Shown here piece by piece: positions 29,469 to 42,318 of a stretch of DNA of 59,048 nt. Below the pieces are notes generated by a model. It was not told the DNA's origin. It did not search any database and worked only from the letters and a program-made list of their open reading frames with translations. A program made the translations under genes and the position numbers. Position 1 is the stretch's first letter. Every line of letters starts with the position of its first letter. Origin of the DNA: Nitratireductor aquibiodomus NL21 = JCM 21793 (GTDB taxonomy: Bacteria > Pseudomonadota > Alphaproteobacteria > Rhizobiales > Rhizobiaceae). The stretch lies in contig NZ_BAMP01000018.1 in NCBI RefSeq assembly GCF_000615975.1, positions 1-59,048 of the forward strand, written 5' to 3'.

Positions 29469-31778
29469 TCACGCCGCGTCCCTGGCCTGCCGGATCATCT
29501 CCCACACACGCGATGGCGTGGTGGGCATGTCGATATGGGCAATGCCATGGGCACGGTAGAGCGCATCCGTCACCGCGTTGAGAACCGCCGGCGTGGCGCC
29601 GATCGTGCCAGCCTCGCCTGCCCCCTTTATGCCCATCGCGTTGGTGGTCGAGGGCACGTTGCGGGTCTCAAAATGAATGAACGGAAGATCGTCGGCACGC
29701 GGCATCGCGTAGTCCATAAAGCTCGCAGTGACCAATTGCCCATCCTCCGAGTAGACCGTGTCTTCCGTCAGTGCCTGCCCGAGGCCCTGCGCAACACCGC
29801 CATGGACCTGCCCGGCAAGCAGGATCGGGTTTACGGTAGCGCCGAAATCGTCGACGATCCAATAAGCAATGACTTGCGTGCGGCCGGTTTCCGGATCGAT
29901 TTCGACTTCGCAGATGTGCGTACCATTGGGATAGGTCGCCTCTTCCTGCACGAACTCGCCGAAGCCCTCCAAATCCTCAGGCGCTTTTGCGGCCCTGGCG
30001 ATGGCTGCAAAATCGACCGCGCGGTCCGTGCCGACAATGCGCGCTGCACCGCCGGACAGTTCGATGTCATCGACGGACGCTTCCAGTTCGTCCGCCGCCA
30101 GTTTTCGGATTTTCTCGGCGAGGTCTTCGCCGGCCCGCGCGGCCGAGACGCCGCCCAGCGGAATGGAGCGCGACCCGCCCGTGCCACCACCGGATGCCAG
30201 CTCGTCCGTGTCGCCCTGACGCACGGTGATCCGGTCTATGTCGATATTGAGTTTGTCGGCCACGAATTGCGCATAGGCGGTGGCGTGTCCCTGGCCGTTG
30301 GACTGGGTGCCGATCAGAAGCGTGACGGTGCCATCGTCGTTCAGCCGCACATGGGCAGGCTCCGAACCGGCAAAGGCGCAGGCTTCAATATAGGTGGCCA
30401 TGCCGATGCCGCGCAGTTTGCCGTTGCGCCGCGATTCCTCAAGCCGCTCATCGAACGTGGCCCAGCCGGCGTTCTCCATGCATTTGTTCATGTGCCCCTC
30501 GAACTCGCCGACGTCGTAAAGGCGGCCAGTCTGGGTACGATAGGGAAACTGCTCGGGCCTGATGAAGTTGCGGCGGCGGATTTCGTCACGCCCGATGCCA
30601 AGATCGCGCGCACAGGCGTCCACCAGCTTCTCAAGCAGGAATGCAGCCTCCGGGCGGCCCGCCCCGCGATAGGCATCCACCGGGCAGGTGTTGGTGTAGA
30701 CGCCGTTGATCGTCACATCGAGCGCCTGAATGTCATAGACGCCTGTCGACATGGAGACGCCGACAAACGGGATGAATGGGCCGTACTGTGAGATATAGGC
30801 GCCCATATTGGCCATGAGATCGACCCGCAGGCCAAGGAAACGCCCGTCGCCATCCATCGCCATCTCGGCGGTCACAACATTGTCGCGCCCCTGCGCATCG
30901 GTCATGAAATGCTCATTGCGGTCACCGGTCCACTTGACCGGGCGGCCAAGCCGCTTCGCCGCCTCCATGACCATCGCGTATTCACGATAGACGAAGGTTT
31001 TCGGGCCGAAACCGCCACCGACATCCGGCGTAATCACGCGCAGGTTTTCCGGCTCGATGCCGAAGGTCTTGCACAGAATGCCGCGCATGGAATGAACGCC
31101 CTGCGAACCGGTGGTCAGCACGTAGCGGTTTTCGTCATCGCGCCATTCGGCAAGTGCCGCGCGCGGCTCCATATAGTTGCAGACGAGACGGTTGTTCACG
31201 AATTCAATACGGGTGACATGCTCAGCCCTGGCGAATGCCGCGTCCGATTTTTCCCTGTCGCCCACGTGGTAAAGAAAGGCGCGGTTTGAGCCGAGCTCCG
31301 GCCAGACCAGCGGAGCATCCTCGGAAAGGGCGGCGGCGGTCGAGGCTATGGCTTCCTCATCGTCGAAATCGATTTCGATCAGTTCAGCTGCGTCCTGCGC
31401 CTGCGCCCGGCTTTCCGCCACCACCAGCGCCACCGCATCGCCCACATACTGCACGCGATCACGACACAGGATAGGAATGTCGCGCGTGGGGGCGCGTGTT
31501 CCGTCGGGCTGTTTCTGCATGGCGCCGGAGCGCAGATCCTTCAGATGCGCCACATCCGCACCCGTGAGCACCAGATGGACACCCGGTGCTGCCCTTGCCT
31601 CCTCGACCGACGCAATGGTGAATGTGCCCTTGGCAACAGGCGAACGCACCACGTAGAGATGCAGCGTGCCTTCGGGCAGGAAATCGTCCGTGTAGCGTCC
31701 CCGGCCCGTAATGAATGCCGCATCTTCCTTGCGGCGCACGGAGGCACCCATCCCGAATTTCGGCGTCATCACAGTCAT
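29469..31778 (-). CDS. Aerobic CO-dehydrogenase/xanthine-oxidase family large subunit, form II (CoxL-like)
   Basis: Molybdopterin-binding catalytic subunit of the xanthine oxidase family, 769 aa. The fold is shown by RRKEDAAFITGRGRYTDD at the N-terminus, DVGGGFGPKTFVYREY, GTQSNGQGHATAYAQF and the C-terminal GIKGAGEAGTIGATPAVLNA, with the base Glu of the molybdenum site. The active-site loop is AYRGAGRPEA, the form II type, not the AYxCSFR loop of true CO dehydrogenases, so CO is unlikely to be its substrate. The ATG at 31778 is preceded by AAGGGA. The [2Fe-2S] and FAD subunits are not adjacent, so it must borrow partners encoded elsewhere. Confidence 0.88.
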   Translation of the reverse strand: MTVMTPKFGMGASVRRKEDAAFITGRGRYTDDFLPEGTLHLYVVRSPVAKGTFTIASVEEARAAPGVHLVLTGADVAHLKDLRSGAMQKQPDGTRAPTRDIPILCRDRVQYVGDAVALVVAESRAQAQDAAELIEIDFDDEEAIASTAAALSEDAPLVWPELGSNRAFLYHVGDREKSDAAFARAEHVTRIEFVNNRLVCNYMEPRAALAEWRDDENRYVLTTGSQGVHSMRGILCKTFGIEPENLRVITPDVGGGFGPKTFVYREYAMVMEAAKRLGRPVKWTGDRNEHFMTDAQGRDNVVTAEMAMDGDGRFLGLRVDLMANMGAYISQYGPFIPFVGVSMSTGVYDIQALDVTINGVYTNTCPVDAYRGAGRPEAAFLLEKLVDACARDLGIGRDEIRRRNFIRPEQFPYRTQTGRLYDVGEFEGHMNKCMENAGWATFDERLEESRRNGKLRGIGMATYIEACAFAGSEPAHVRLNDDGTVTLLIGTQSNGQGHATAYAQFVADKLNIDIDRITVRQGDTDELASGGGTGGSRSIPLGGVSAARAGEDLAEKIRKLAADELEASVDDIELSGGAARIVGTDRAVDFAAIARAAKAPEDLEGFGEFVQEEATYPNGTHICEVEIDPETGRTQVIAYWIVDDFGATVNPILLAGQVHGGVAQGLGQALTEDTVYSEDGQLVTASFMDYAMPRADDLPFIHFETRNVPSTTNAMGIKGAGEAGTIGATPAVLNAVTDALYRAHGIAHIDMPTTPSRVWEMIRQARDAA

Positions 31779-31891
31779 GCGGAATCCCTTCTGGCCAATC
31801 GCGAATTGGCCGATGTTCGGTGAGCTGGCTGGAAACAGTCGAGCGACATATGCTGTCTTAGTTTTGTCGAGCCTAATGATTGTGTAAAGAG

Positions 31892-31910
31892 CAACAATTC
31901 GATTTTGTTG
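31892..31910. promoter_or_regulatory. Inverted repeat CAACAA-N7-TTGTTG in divergent promoter
   Basis: Perfect six-base arms with seven bases between, in the AT-rich 187-base gap between the CoxL-like gene and pepN. It may be an operator for either gene. Evidence is symmetry and position only. Confidence 0.3.
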
Positions 31911-31965
31911 GACCAGACAGCCCACAGATTGCCGGCCTGCGCCCCGGGCCCTAGAAAGAGTTGAG

Positions 31966-34610
31966 ATGCGTACAGAAAGCGGCCAGATTTTTCGTCTCGA
32001 AGACTACCAGCCGAGCAACTACCTCATTCCGGAGGTAGCGCTGGATTTTCAGCTGAACGCCGAGGAAACGCTGGTAACGGCCAGGCTTCAGGTGGAACGC
32101 ATCGCCCGCGCTCCCGCCGACGCTCCCCTGATTCTGGATGGCGACGGGCTGGTGCTGGAAGCCCTTGCGGTCAATGGCACCGAGGCGGAGCCTGCCGATT
32201 ATGATGCCTCTCCCGACCGACTGACGATCAGCCGGCTGCCGGCCTCGCGCCGGTTCGAGCTGACCATCGTGACCCGGATCGCGCCATCGAAGAACACGAC
32301 GCTGATGGGGCTCTACGTTTCCAGTGGTGTTTTCTGCACCCAGTGCGAGGCCGAGGGCTTCCGCCGCATCACCTATTTCCTCGACCGGCCAGACATTCTG
32401 TCCGTCTATACCGTGCGCATGGAAGCAGATCGCAAAGACGCGCCGCTTCTTCTGTCGAACGGCAATCCGGTGGAAAGCGGTGATCTCGCCGCCGGGCGTC
32501 ATTTCGCCGTCTGGCACGACCCCTTCCCAAAACCCTCCTATCTGTTCGCTCTCGTGGCCGGCGATCTCGGTGTGGTGAAAGACCGCTTTACGACCGCTTC
32601 CGGGCGCGAGGTCGACCTCGGCATCTATGTCGAGCACGGGAAGGAAAAACGGGCGGCCTACGCGATGGACGCGCTGAAGCGCTCGATGCGTTGGGACGAG
32701 GAACGTTTCGGGCGGGAATACGACCTCGACGTGTTCAACATCGTCGCCGTCTCGGATTTCAACATGGGCGCGATGGAGAACAAGGGGCTCAATGTCTTCA
32801 ACGACAAGTATGTGCTTGCCGACGAGGACACGGCCACGGATGTCGATTTCGCCAATATCGAGGCGATCATCGCGCATGAGTATTTCCACAATTGGACAGG
32901 CAACAGAATCACTTGCCGGGATTGGTTCCAGCTCTGCCTGAAGGAAGGTCTGACGGTTTTCCGCGACCATGAATTCTCCGCCGACGAGCGCTCGCGCGCC
33001 GTCAAGCGCATCGCCGAAGTGCGCGGCCTGCGCGCGCATCAGTTTCCCGAGGATCAGGGCCCGCTGGCCCATCCGGTGCGGCCGCGTCGCTACCGCGAGA
33101 TCAACAATTTCTACACGGCGACCGTTTACGAGAAGGGCTCGGAAGTTGTCCGCATGCTGCGCACCATTCTGGGCGAGGACGCCTTTCGGGCCGGCATGGA
33201 CCTCTATTTCGAGCGGCATGACGGGCAGGCCGTAACCATCGAGGATTTTGTAAAAGCCTTCGAGGACGCTTCCGGGCGGGACCTCAGCCAGTTCTCGCTC
33301 TGGTACCATCAGGCCGGCACGCCCAATGTGGCGCTTTCATCGCGCTATGACGGCAAGGAAAAAGCGCTGACAGTGGAGATCGAACAATCGGTGCCGCCCA
33401 CGCCCTCCGAAAGCCGCAAACGCCTGATGCACATACCGCTCGCCTTCGGCCTTGTCGGGCCTGACGGGAGAGACCTCGACTACCAGAGCGCGGAAGGGGC
33501 GAGCGTCGAAAACGGTGTGATCCACCTGCGCAAGCGCAGACACCAGATCGTGTTCAAGGGGGTGAAGGCGCGTCCCGTCCTGTCGATCAACCGGGGTTTT
33601 TCGGCCCCGGTGACCCTTTCGGTTGAAAGCCGGGCCGATGAACAGCTTTTCCTCGCCCGCCACGACAGCGACCCCTTCTCGCGCTGGCAGGCGCTGAACA
33701 CGCTTCTGACGGATGCGCTGATTGCCGCGAGCAATGCGGTGCGCGGCGGCAAGAAGCCGGTGTTTGAGGACGAACTCATCTCGGTGACCATCGACCTCGC
33801 TGCAGACGAAACGCTCGAAGAGGCTTTCCGCGCGCTGATCCTGAGCGTTCCGGGTGAAGCCGATGTGGCACGCGAAATCGGCCGGGACATCGACCCGGAT
33901 GCGATCCACACCGCACGCGGGGCGCTACTGATGGCCATTGCGCAGGCGGGAAGCCAGACTTTCCGCGCGCTTTACGAGCGTCTGCTCGACAATGCGCCGT
34001 TTTCTCCGGATGCGCGCAGCGCGGGCCGCCGTGCCCTGCGCAACACGCTGATTGAATTTCTCGCGCTGGAGGATGCCGGCCCCGACGCCGCATGCCGGCA
34101 GTTCGAGGACGCCGACAACATGACGGAGCGCGCGGGCGCGCTCACCGTTCTGGCGCAGCATTTCCACGACACCGACGTCGGGCGGGCAGCGCTCGCGGCT
34201 TTCGAGAAACGTTACCGTGACAACCCGCTGGTGCTCGACAAATGGTTCCAGATCCAGGCGATGATCCCATCGGCCGCGACGGTTTCCCTGCTTCGCAGCC
34301 TGATGGAGCATCCGCACTTCTCGCTTGCAAACCCGAACCGCGTGCGGGCGCTCGTGGGCACGTTCTCCATGGCGAACCAGACGGCGTTCCATAGCGCCGA
34401 TGGCGAGGCTATCGTCTCGTCGCTGAGACGGTCGCCGCGCTCGACAGTCACAATCCACAGGTGGCGGCGCGTCTTGCCACCGCGTTCCGCTCCTGGCGGT
34501 CGCTTGAAAAGGGCCGGCGCGAGCACGCGCGCAAGCTTCTTTCCGAGATGGCCAAGCGGAAAGACCTCTCGCGCGACCTTGCCGACATTCTGGAACGAAC
34601 GCTCGCCTGA
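31966..34610 (+). CDS. pepN: Aminopeptidase N, M1 family (frame interrupted once near the 3' end)
   Basis: A zinc aminopeptidase that trims N-terminal residues from peptides in the cytoplasm, 881 aa after repair. The substrate-binding GAMEN motif occurs in DFNMGAMENKGLNVFND and the zinc site in AHEYFHNWTGNRITC, with the second Glu in KEGLTVFRDHEFSAD. NNFYTATVYEKGSEVVRML carries the transition-state Tyr. The frame breaks near 34407; restoring one G gives YRLVAETVAALDSHNPQVAA and an end at 34608-34610 (DILERTLA), the proper PepN tail. As read, the last ~70 codons are replaced by an Arg/Pro-rich shadow ending at 34623. Confidence 0.93.
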
Positions 34611-34739
34611 GGGCGGGCGTTAATATCTTTTTTACCAAGACCACTGGACAAGGCGAATCACCTTTGATTCCTTATGGATGATTCGGCAGCAGGCGGAGCC
34701 GAATCACCGAACTTAACAAGGAACGAGGGAGCCCGTCGG

Positions 34740-37075
<2,336 letters not shown>

Positions 37076-37076
37076 G

Positions 37077-40034
37077 TTAAACGACCGGACCAACCAGTTC
37101 TTCGAACAGCCGCCTCACCCTGCCCGCCGTTTCTTCCACATGCGCTTCCAGAATGCCGAGTTCCGGCAGGTCGGTCTGCCGCAACATGAGGTCGGCGAAG
37201 CCGGGCGGCGCCTCGTCCGGATCAAAACCGCCTTCAAGGCAAAGTCGTGTGGTCTGCGTGAGCGTCATATAGAGGTGATGCGCATCGACGAGTTCCTGGC
37301 GCGCCTGAGGCGCGCAGAACGTCTCTGAAAGAGAGGACAGAACCTCACTGGTGGCAGTCGCTTCGCGTTCGGACGGGGTGTTTCTGGTCAACACGGCCAC
37401 CTGGGCAATGAATTCGAGGTCGATGAGGCCGCCCGGAACAAGCTTCAGATCCCAGACGTCGCGGGCAGGCTTCTCCTCTTCCAGTAGCCGACGCATCTCG
37501 GCTGCTTCGTTGCGGATCTTCTGCGTGTCCCGTGGCAGGGCGAGGATGTCGTGCACCTCCTTTTCGACACGCTCGATCAGCGCCCTGTCACCGGCGAAGG
37601 CGCGCGCACGCGTGAGTGCCATGTGCTCCCAGGTCCAGGCATCGTTGCGCTGATAGCGCGCAAAAGCATCGATATGCGTGGCGACCGGCCCCTTGTTGCC
37701 TGAGGGGCGAAGGCGCAGGTCGAGCTCGTAGAGCACGCCCTCTGCGGTCGGCGCGGAGACGGCGGCAATCAGCCTCTGGGTCAGGCGCGCGTAATATTCC
37801 GAAGGCGCCAGCGCTTTCTGCCCGTCCGAATAGTCGGCATCCTCGTCGTGATCGTAAAGCAGGATCAGATCTATGTCTGAACCCGCCGTCAGCTCGCGGC
37901 TGCCAAGCTTTCCCATGCCCAGAATGGCGACGCGTCCGCCGGCGATGCGACCGTGGCGCCCGGCGAAGTTCTCAACCACCGCCTCGAGCGCGGACTCAAC
38001 CGTGAGATCGGCCAGGTCCGAAAACGCCTTGCCGGCGCGCGCGGAATCGATGGCCCCGGTCAGGAGCCTGATACCGATCAGAAACTTCTGCTCGGCCGCA
38101 AAAATGCGCAGCCTGTCGAGTATTTCCTCGTAGATCTGCGCGCCAGCCAGAAAGGTCTCCAGCCGCTCAGAGAGATAGGCCCGGTCGGGGAGCTCGGAGA
38201 GTAGCGCCGGATCGAGAAGTCCGTCGAACACGTGGGGCCGCCTGGTGATGATCGCGGCCAGGCGTGGCGCTGCGCCCATGATGCTCACCAGCATGTTGAG
38301 CAGGGCCGGATTGGACTGCAATAGCGAGAAAAGCTGAATGCCGGCCGGCAGTCCTGCCAGAAAGGCATCGAAGCGCAACAGCGCCTCATCGGCACGCCGC
38401 GTGCTTCCAAAAGCCTCGAGAAGGGCCGGTGTTAGCTCGGTCAAACGCTCGCGCGCTTCTGCCGACTGCGTCGCGCGGTAGCGGCCATAATGCCAGCCGC
38501 GGATCACGCGGCACATGTCGCTTGGCCGCTCGAAACCGAGTTCGCTCAGGGTTTCCAGCGTGCCCGGATCGTCCACATCGCCCGTAAAGACCAGATTGCC
38601 GACACCGCGCGAAAGCTGCGGTGCGGTCTCGAAGAGATCAGCATAGTGCTGTTCGACCAGGCGCAGGCTTTCGCGGAAGGCTTCTGAAAACGCTTCTGCA
38701 TCGTCGAAGGCGAGCAGATGCGCGATGCGCTCCAGTTCATCGTCCTCTTCGGGAAGCGTGTGGGTCTGCTCGTCAGCCACCATCTGCAGGGCGTGCTCGA
38801 CATCCCGCAGGAACCAGTACTGACGCGTCAGCGCTTCCCGCGCCTCTTCGTCGATCCAGCCGCAACGAGCGAGTTCCTTCAACATAATGACGGTGCGCCG
38901 GCCGCGCAGTTCCGGGAAACGGCCGCCGGCGATCAATTGCTGGGTCTGGACGAAGAACTCGATCTCGCGGATGCCGCCGCGCCCGAGCTTGACGTTGTGG
39001 CCGCGCACCGCCACAGCCCCATGTCCCTTGTGCGCATGGATCTGGCGCTTGATGGAATGGACATCGGCGATGGCCGCATAATCCAGATATTTGCGCCACA
39101 CATAGGGCTGCAGTTCTTTCAGGAAGCTTTCGCCGGCCACAAGGTCGCCGGCAATCGGGCGGGCCTTGATCATCGCCGCCCGTTCCCAGTTCTGGCCGCG
39201 GCTTTCGTAATAGTGAAGCGCCGCCTCGACGGGTATTGCCAGCGGGGTGGAGCCCGGATCGGGACGCAGCCGCAGGTCCGTGCGAAAGACATAGCCATGC
39301 TCTGTCCGGTCCTGAAGGATTCGAACGAGCCTGCGTGTCAGGCGGACAAAGAGATCGATGGCCTCATAGGCATCGATGATGGCCGGCGCGTGCGGATCGA
39401 CCAGCACGATCAGGTCGATATCGGAAGAGAAGTTCAGCTCATTGGCACCGAGCTTGCCCATGCCAAGCAGGATCCAGCCGCTGCCTTCTGCCGGTCTCGC
39501 TTGATCGGGGAGTTTCAGTTTCCCCGCCCGGTCCGCATCGAGAAGCAGAAAATTGACGGCGGCGCGAATGCATTTGTCTGCAAGAAGGCTCAGCCGCTCG
39601 GTGGTTGTGGCCGTGTCCGCAACATCGGCAAGCCGGCAGAGCGCAATCAGGAAATGCGCCTCCGCCTTCAGGTCGCGCAGCGCCTTCATCTGACCGCTTT
39701 CGGTCTGTTCCTCGGCAAAGGCACTCGTATCAATGTGCTCGAACAGCATTTTGAGCCGTTCGTCAGCCGGCGCGTCGAACAGGGCTTCGAGAGCGTGCGG
39801 GTTGCGGCGCGCGCAATCGCGCAGGAATGGCGAAAGCTCGAACACCCCCGAGAGGAAACCCGTTAAACCGGTGTTGCTCCCGAGGAGGTCGCACAGGCGC
39901 GCGCATTGAGCATCCTCGGCTGCTTCACGGACCATCTCAAGCGCTTCCGCGGCCTCGTCGTCATCCACCGGCTTCAGGACAAGAACCGGCGCCCCAAACC
40001 AGAGGCTTCCATCAGCAACCGCATCACGCCCCAT
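37077..40034 (-). CDS. glnE: Bifunctional glutamine-synthetase adenylyltransferase/adenylyl-removing enzyme
   Basis: Controls glutamine synthetase by attaching and removing AMP in response to PII. About 985 aa, two nucleotidyltransferase domains in tandem: the N-terminal deadenylylating domain with LGMGKLGANELNFSSDIDLI and RGGIREIEFFVQTQQL, and the C-terminal adenylylating domain with LGMGKLGSRELTAGSDIDLI, LYELDLRLRPSGNKGPV and PGGLIDLEFIAQ. Both DxD metal sites are intact. ATG 40034 follows GGAGAGG; an in-frame TTG at 40073 is less likely. It is convergent with the PleC-like gene with only one base between stop codons. Confidence 0.95.
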   Translation of the reverse strand: MGRDAVADGSLWFGAPVLVLKPVDDDEAAEALEMVREAAEDAQCARLCDLLGSNTGLTGFLSGVFELSPFLRDCARRNPHALEALFDAPADERLKMLFEHIDTSAFAEEQTESGQMKALRDLKAEAHFLIALCRLADVADTATTTERLSLLADKCIRAAVNFLLLDADRAGKLKLPDQARPAEGSGWILLGMGKLGANELNFSSDIDLIVLVDPHAPAIIDAYEAIDLFVRLTRRLVRILQDRTEHGYVFRTDLRLRPDPGSTPLAIPVEAALHYYESRGQNWERAAMIKARPIAGDLVAGESFLKELQPYVWRKYLDYAAIADVHSIKRQIHAHKGHGAVAVRGHNVKLGRGGIREIEFFVQTQQLIAGGRFPELRGRRTVIMLKELARCGWIDEEAREALTRQYWFLRDVEHALQMVADEQTHTLPEEDDELERIAHLLAFDDAEAFSEAFRESLRLVEQHYADLFETAPQLSRGVGNLVFTGDVDDPGTLETLSELGFERPSDMCRVIRGWHYGRYRATQSAEARERLTELTPALLEAFGSTRRADEALLRFDAFLAGLPAGIQLFSLLQSNPALLNMLVSIMGAAPRLAAIITRRPHVFDGLLDPALLSELPDRAYLSERLETFLAGAQIYEEILDRLRIFAAEQKFLIGIRLLTGAIDSARAGKAFSDLADLTVESALEAVVENFAGRHGRIAGGRVAILGMGKLGSRELTAGSDIDLILLYDHDEDADYSDGQKALAPSEYYARLTQRLIAAVSAPTAEGVLYELDLRLRPSGNKGPVATHIDAFARYQRNDAWTWEHMALTRARAFAGDRALIERVEKEVHDILALPRDTQKIRNEAAEMRRLLEEEKPARDVWDLKLVPGGLIDLEFIAQVAVLTRNTPSEREATATSEVLSSLSETFCAPQARQELVDAHHLYMTLTQTTRLCLEGGFDPDEAPPGFADLMLRQTDLPELGILEAHVEETAGRVRRLFEELVGPVV

Positions 40035-40079
40035 CAAGGCCCCCTCTCCGGTCAAGCATTTTCGCTCGCCCAATCCCTC

Positions 40080-41540
40080 TCAGTCGGAGGCTTCACGTTT
40101 CCTGAAAACCGTTTCGACTTTCCGTTTCGGCGCTTCAGCGGGAAACACCATTGTCACGGCGAGACCGGGCTCGTTGTCGGCGAATTCGAGACGTCCACCA
40201 TGGAATGTCATGACAGCCTTGGCAAGACTGAGCCCCAGACCGGACCCCGGCTGGGTACGGCTTTCCTCAAGGCGCACGAAACGTTCCGTCACGCGGCGAC
40301 GGTCCGCGTCGGGGACACCGGGACCATTGTCGCGCACCGTCAGCCGAATTTCAGAGGCTGCGGTTTCCAGGGAGACCTGCACCGCCGGCGTCTCGCCAGA
40401 ACCCGCGGAGTATTTGATCGCGTTGTCAACGATGTTCGATAGCGCCTGTCCGATCAGTTCGCGGTTGCCCTGCAGTGTGACGGCACCGTCAATCTCGGCC
40501 TCAAGCGCCACGCCCTGCTCCTCGGCGAGCGGCTCGTAGAGCTCCACCACATCGGCCAGAATGGCGCGCAGGTCGATTGTCGACGTGGCTTCCGCAGAGT
40601 AACCCGCCTCGAGCCGCGAAATCATCAAAATGGCGTTGAACGTGCGTATGAGCTGGTCGGATTCGGCGATGGTGCGCTCCAGAGCAGCGCGGTAGTCCGC
40701 CGTTTTCTGCTTTCCGGCGAGCGCGGCCTCTGCCCTGTTGCGCAGGCGCGTCAACGGCGTCTTTAGATCATGGGCGATGTTGTCGGAAACCTCCCGCAAC
40801 CCTTCATTCAGGGCCGCGATACGATCGAGCATCTTGTTCAGATTGTCGGAAAGCCGATCGAACTCGTCACCCGCTCCCGAAACGGGCAGCCGGCGGTTGA
40901 GATCGCCGCCCATGATGCTGCGGCTTGCCTCGGAGACGCGGTCGATGCGCTTCAACGCGCGGCGGCCGACAAAATACCAGATCAGCAGGGCGCCCGCACA
41001 CATGATGGCGAGCGTGACCACAAGGGCGCGCTGCATCACATTGCGGAATTTTTCCGGTTCGCCGAGATCGCGCCCGACCATGACGATGATCTGGTTGGGC
41101 AGACGAAAGACCACGGCCATCGCCTTGTGTTCCGCCTCACGCGCTCTTGGGTCCAGGCGCGCCTCGCCCTCGCCAAAACGGCTATAGGTGAAAGGCCGTT
41201 CGGTCCAGCCCATCACGTCGAGCACACCTGGCTGCAGGCTTTCCACATTGCCGGAAAGGATGCGGCCGTTGGCATCGGCCAGAAGATAGAGATTGGCGCC
41301 GGGCTGACGCGCGCGCGATTCGATCACCCGCACGAGAAACGGCAGGCCGCCACGGCGATAGGCGCGGTCGAGGCCGCGCACCTCCTCGTTGATGGCCTCA
41401 TGTGTCTGCCCGACCAGCATGCGGGCCGACAGAGATGTCATGTAAATGACGAGGAATGTGGCACAGACGGCGAAAAGGATGAGATAGAGCGCAGAAAGGC
41501 GCGCTGCCGTCGTGTTGAGGATCGAAAGGAGCCGCGCCAT
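40080..41540 (-). CDS. HAMP-domain sensor histidine kinase
   Basis: A 486-aa inner-membrane kinase. Helix 1 is near residues 13-34 (LSALYLILFAVCATFLVIYM), then a periplasmic domain of ~130 residues, helix 2 (LVVTLAIMCAGALLIWYFVG), a HAMP domain (RIDRVSEASRSIMGGDLNRR), the H-box VSDNIAHDLKTPLTRLRNRA, and an ATPase with NIVDNAIKYSAG, VRDNGPGVP and GSGLGLSLAKAV. The gene starts at ATG 41540, sharing one base with the stop of its response regulator (TGATG), so the pair is translationally coupled. The stimulus is unknown; proximity to degP suggests envelope sensing. Confidence 0.9.
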   Translation of the reverse strand: MARLLSILNTTAARLSALYLILFAVCATFLVIYMTSLSARMLVGQTHEAINEEVRGLDRAYRRGGLPFLVRVIESRARQPGANLYLLADANGRILSGNVESLQPGVLDVMGWTERPFTYSRFGEGEARLDPRAREAEHKAMAVVFRLPNQIIVMVGRDLGEPEKFRNVMQRALVVTLAIMCAGALLIWYFVGRRALKRIDRVSEASRSIMGGDLNRRLPVSGAGDEFDRLSDNLNKMLDRIAALNEGLREVSDNIAHDLKTPLTRLRNRAEAALAGKQKTADYRAALERTIAESDQLIRTFNAILMISRLEAGYSAEATSTIDLRAILADVVELYEPLAEEQGVALEAEIDGAVTLQGNRELIGQALSNIVDNAIKYSAGSGETPAVQVSLETAASEIRLTVRDNGPGVPDADRRRVTERFVRLEESRTQPGSGLGLSLAKAVMTFHGGRLEFADNEPGLAVTMVFPAEAPKRKVETVFRKREASD

Positions 41541-42211
41541 CAGTCCTTCAGCATGTAGCCGGCGCCACGCACCGTGTGAAGCAGCGGCTTCTCAAAGCCC
41601 TTTTCGATCTTGCCGCGCAGACGCGAGATGTGCACGTCGATGACATTGGTCTGCGGGTCGAAATGATAGTCCCAGACATTCTCGAGGAGCATGGTCCGGG
41701 TCACCACCTGCCCGGCATGGCGCATCATGTATTCGAGTAGCCGGAACTCGCGTGGCTGGAGAACAATTTCCTGCCCCGCGCGTCGCACCGTGTGCGACAG
41801 GCGGTCCAGCTCCAGATCGCCGACATTGTAGACGGTTTCGACATCCTTGGTGCCCGCCCGCCGGCGCAGAACCTCGATGCGGGCGAGCAGTTCGGAGAAG
41901 GCGTATGGCTTGGTCAGATAGTCGTCGCCACCGGCACGCAGGCCGGTCACCCGGTCATCCACCTCTCCGAGCGCCGAGAGGATGAGCGCAGGCGTGTCGT
42001 TACCGCCGTCACGCAGCTCGGCAATGATGGAAAGACCGTCGCGGCGCGGCAGCATGCGATCGATGACGAAGACGTCGTAGCTGCCGGTCTCGGCCATGGA
42101 AAAGCCGCTGTCGCCGTCGCGCGCGATGTCCGCTGTGTGGCCTGCCTCGGCAAAGGCGTTCCTGAGATAGTCCGCCGCTTCCCGGTCGTCCTCGATGACA
42201 AGAATCTTCAT
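41540..42211 (-). CDS. OmpR-family response regulator
   Basis: A 223-aa regulator paired with the downstream kinase. The receiver has the acidic pocket IEDDRE, phospho-acceptor Asp in VFVIDRMLPRRDG, the Ser/Thr switch LILSALGE and Lys in YLTKPYAFSELLA. The C-terminal winged helix has LQPREFRLLEYMMRHAGQVV and DVHISRLRGKIEKGF, with TVRGAGYMLKD at the end. It is transcribed with the kinase and lies downstream of degP, from which it is separated by a strong hairpin. It may regulate degP, but no shared operator was identified. Confidence 0.92.
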   Translation of the reverse strand: MKILVIEDDREAADYLRNAFAEAGHTADIARDGDSGFSMAETGSYDVFVIDRMLPRRDGLSIIAELRDGGNDTPALILSALGEVDDRVTGLRAGGDDYLTKPYAFSELLARIEVLRRRAGTKDVETVYNVGDLELDRLSHTVRRAGQEIVLQPREFRLLEYMMRHAGQVVTRTMLLENVWDYHFDPQTNVIDVHISRLRGKIEKGFEKPLLHTVRGAGYMLKD

Positions 42212-42269
42212 ACGGTCGTTATAACCCGTTCACAGATGAGACGTCTTCCTGAAAGGTCTGGATGACAAC

Positions 42270-42302
42270 CGAACTCCCCCACAGCGACAGCGGGGGAGTT
42301 CG
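42270..42302 (-). terminator. Strong hairpin between degP and the response-regulator gene
   Basis: CGAACTCCCCC and GGGGGAGTTCG form a near-perfect 11-bp stem around ACAGCGACAGC. It lies 16 bases after the degP stop. No U-tract follows on the minus strand, so it may partly stop transcription or protect the degP message rather than terminate fully. Confidence 0.55.
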
Positions 42303-42318
42303 AAACCTGCCCGAGAGA

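Noticed and set aside
29469..31778. Form I carbon monoxide dehydrogenase (CO oxidation)
   Set aside because: The active-site loop reads AYRGAGR, not the Cys-containing AYxCSFR of form I enzymes, and no coxS/coxM is adjacent.
31951..33309. 452-codon minus-strand frame opposite pepN
   Set aside because: pepN on the plus strand contains GAMEN and HEYFH motifs; the opposite frame has none.
34390..34623. Arg/Pro-rich alternative C-terminus of pepN as read
   Set aside because: One restored base near 34407 gives the conserved PepN tail ending DILERTLA; the as-read tail resembles random code.
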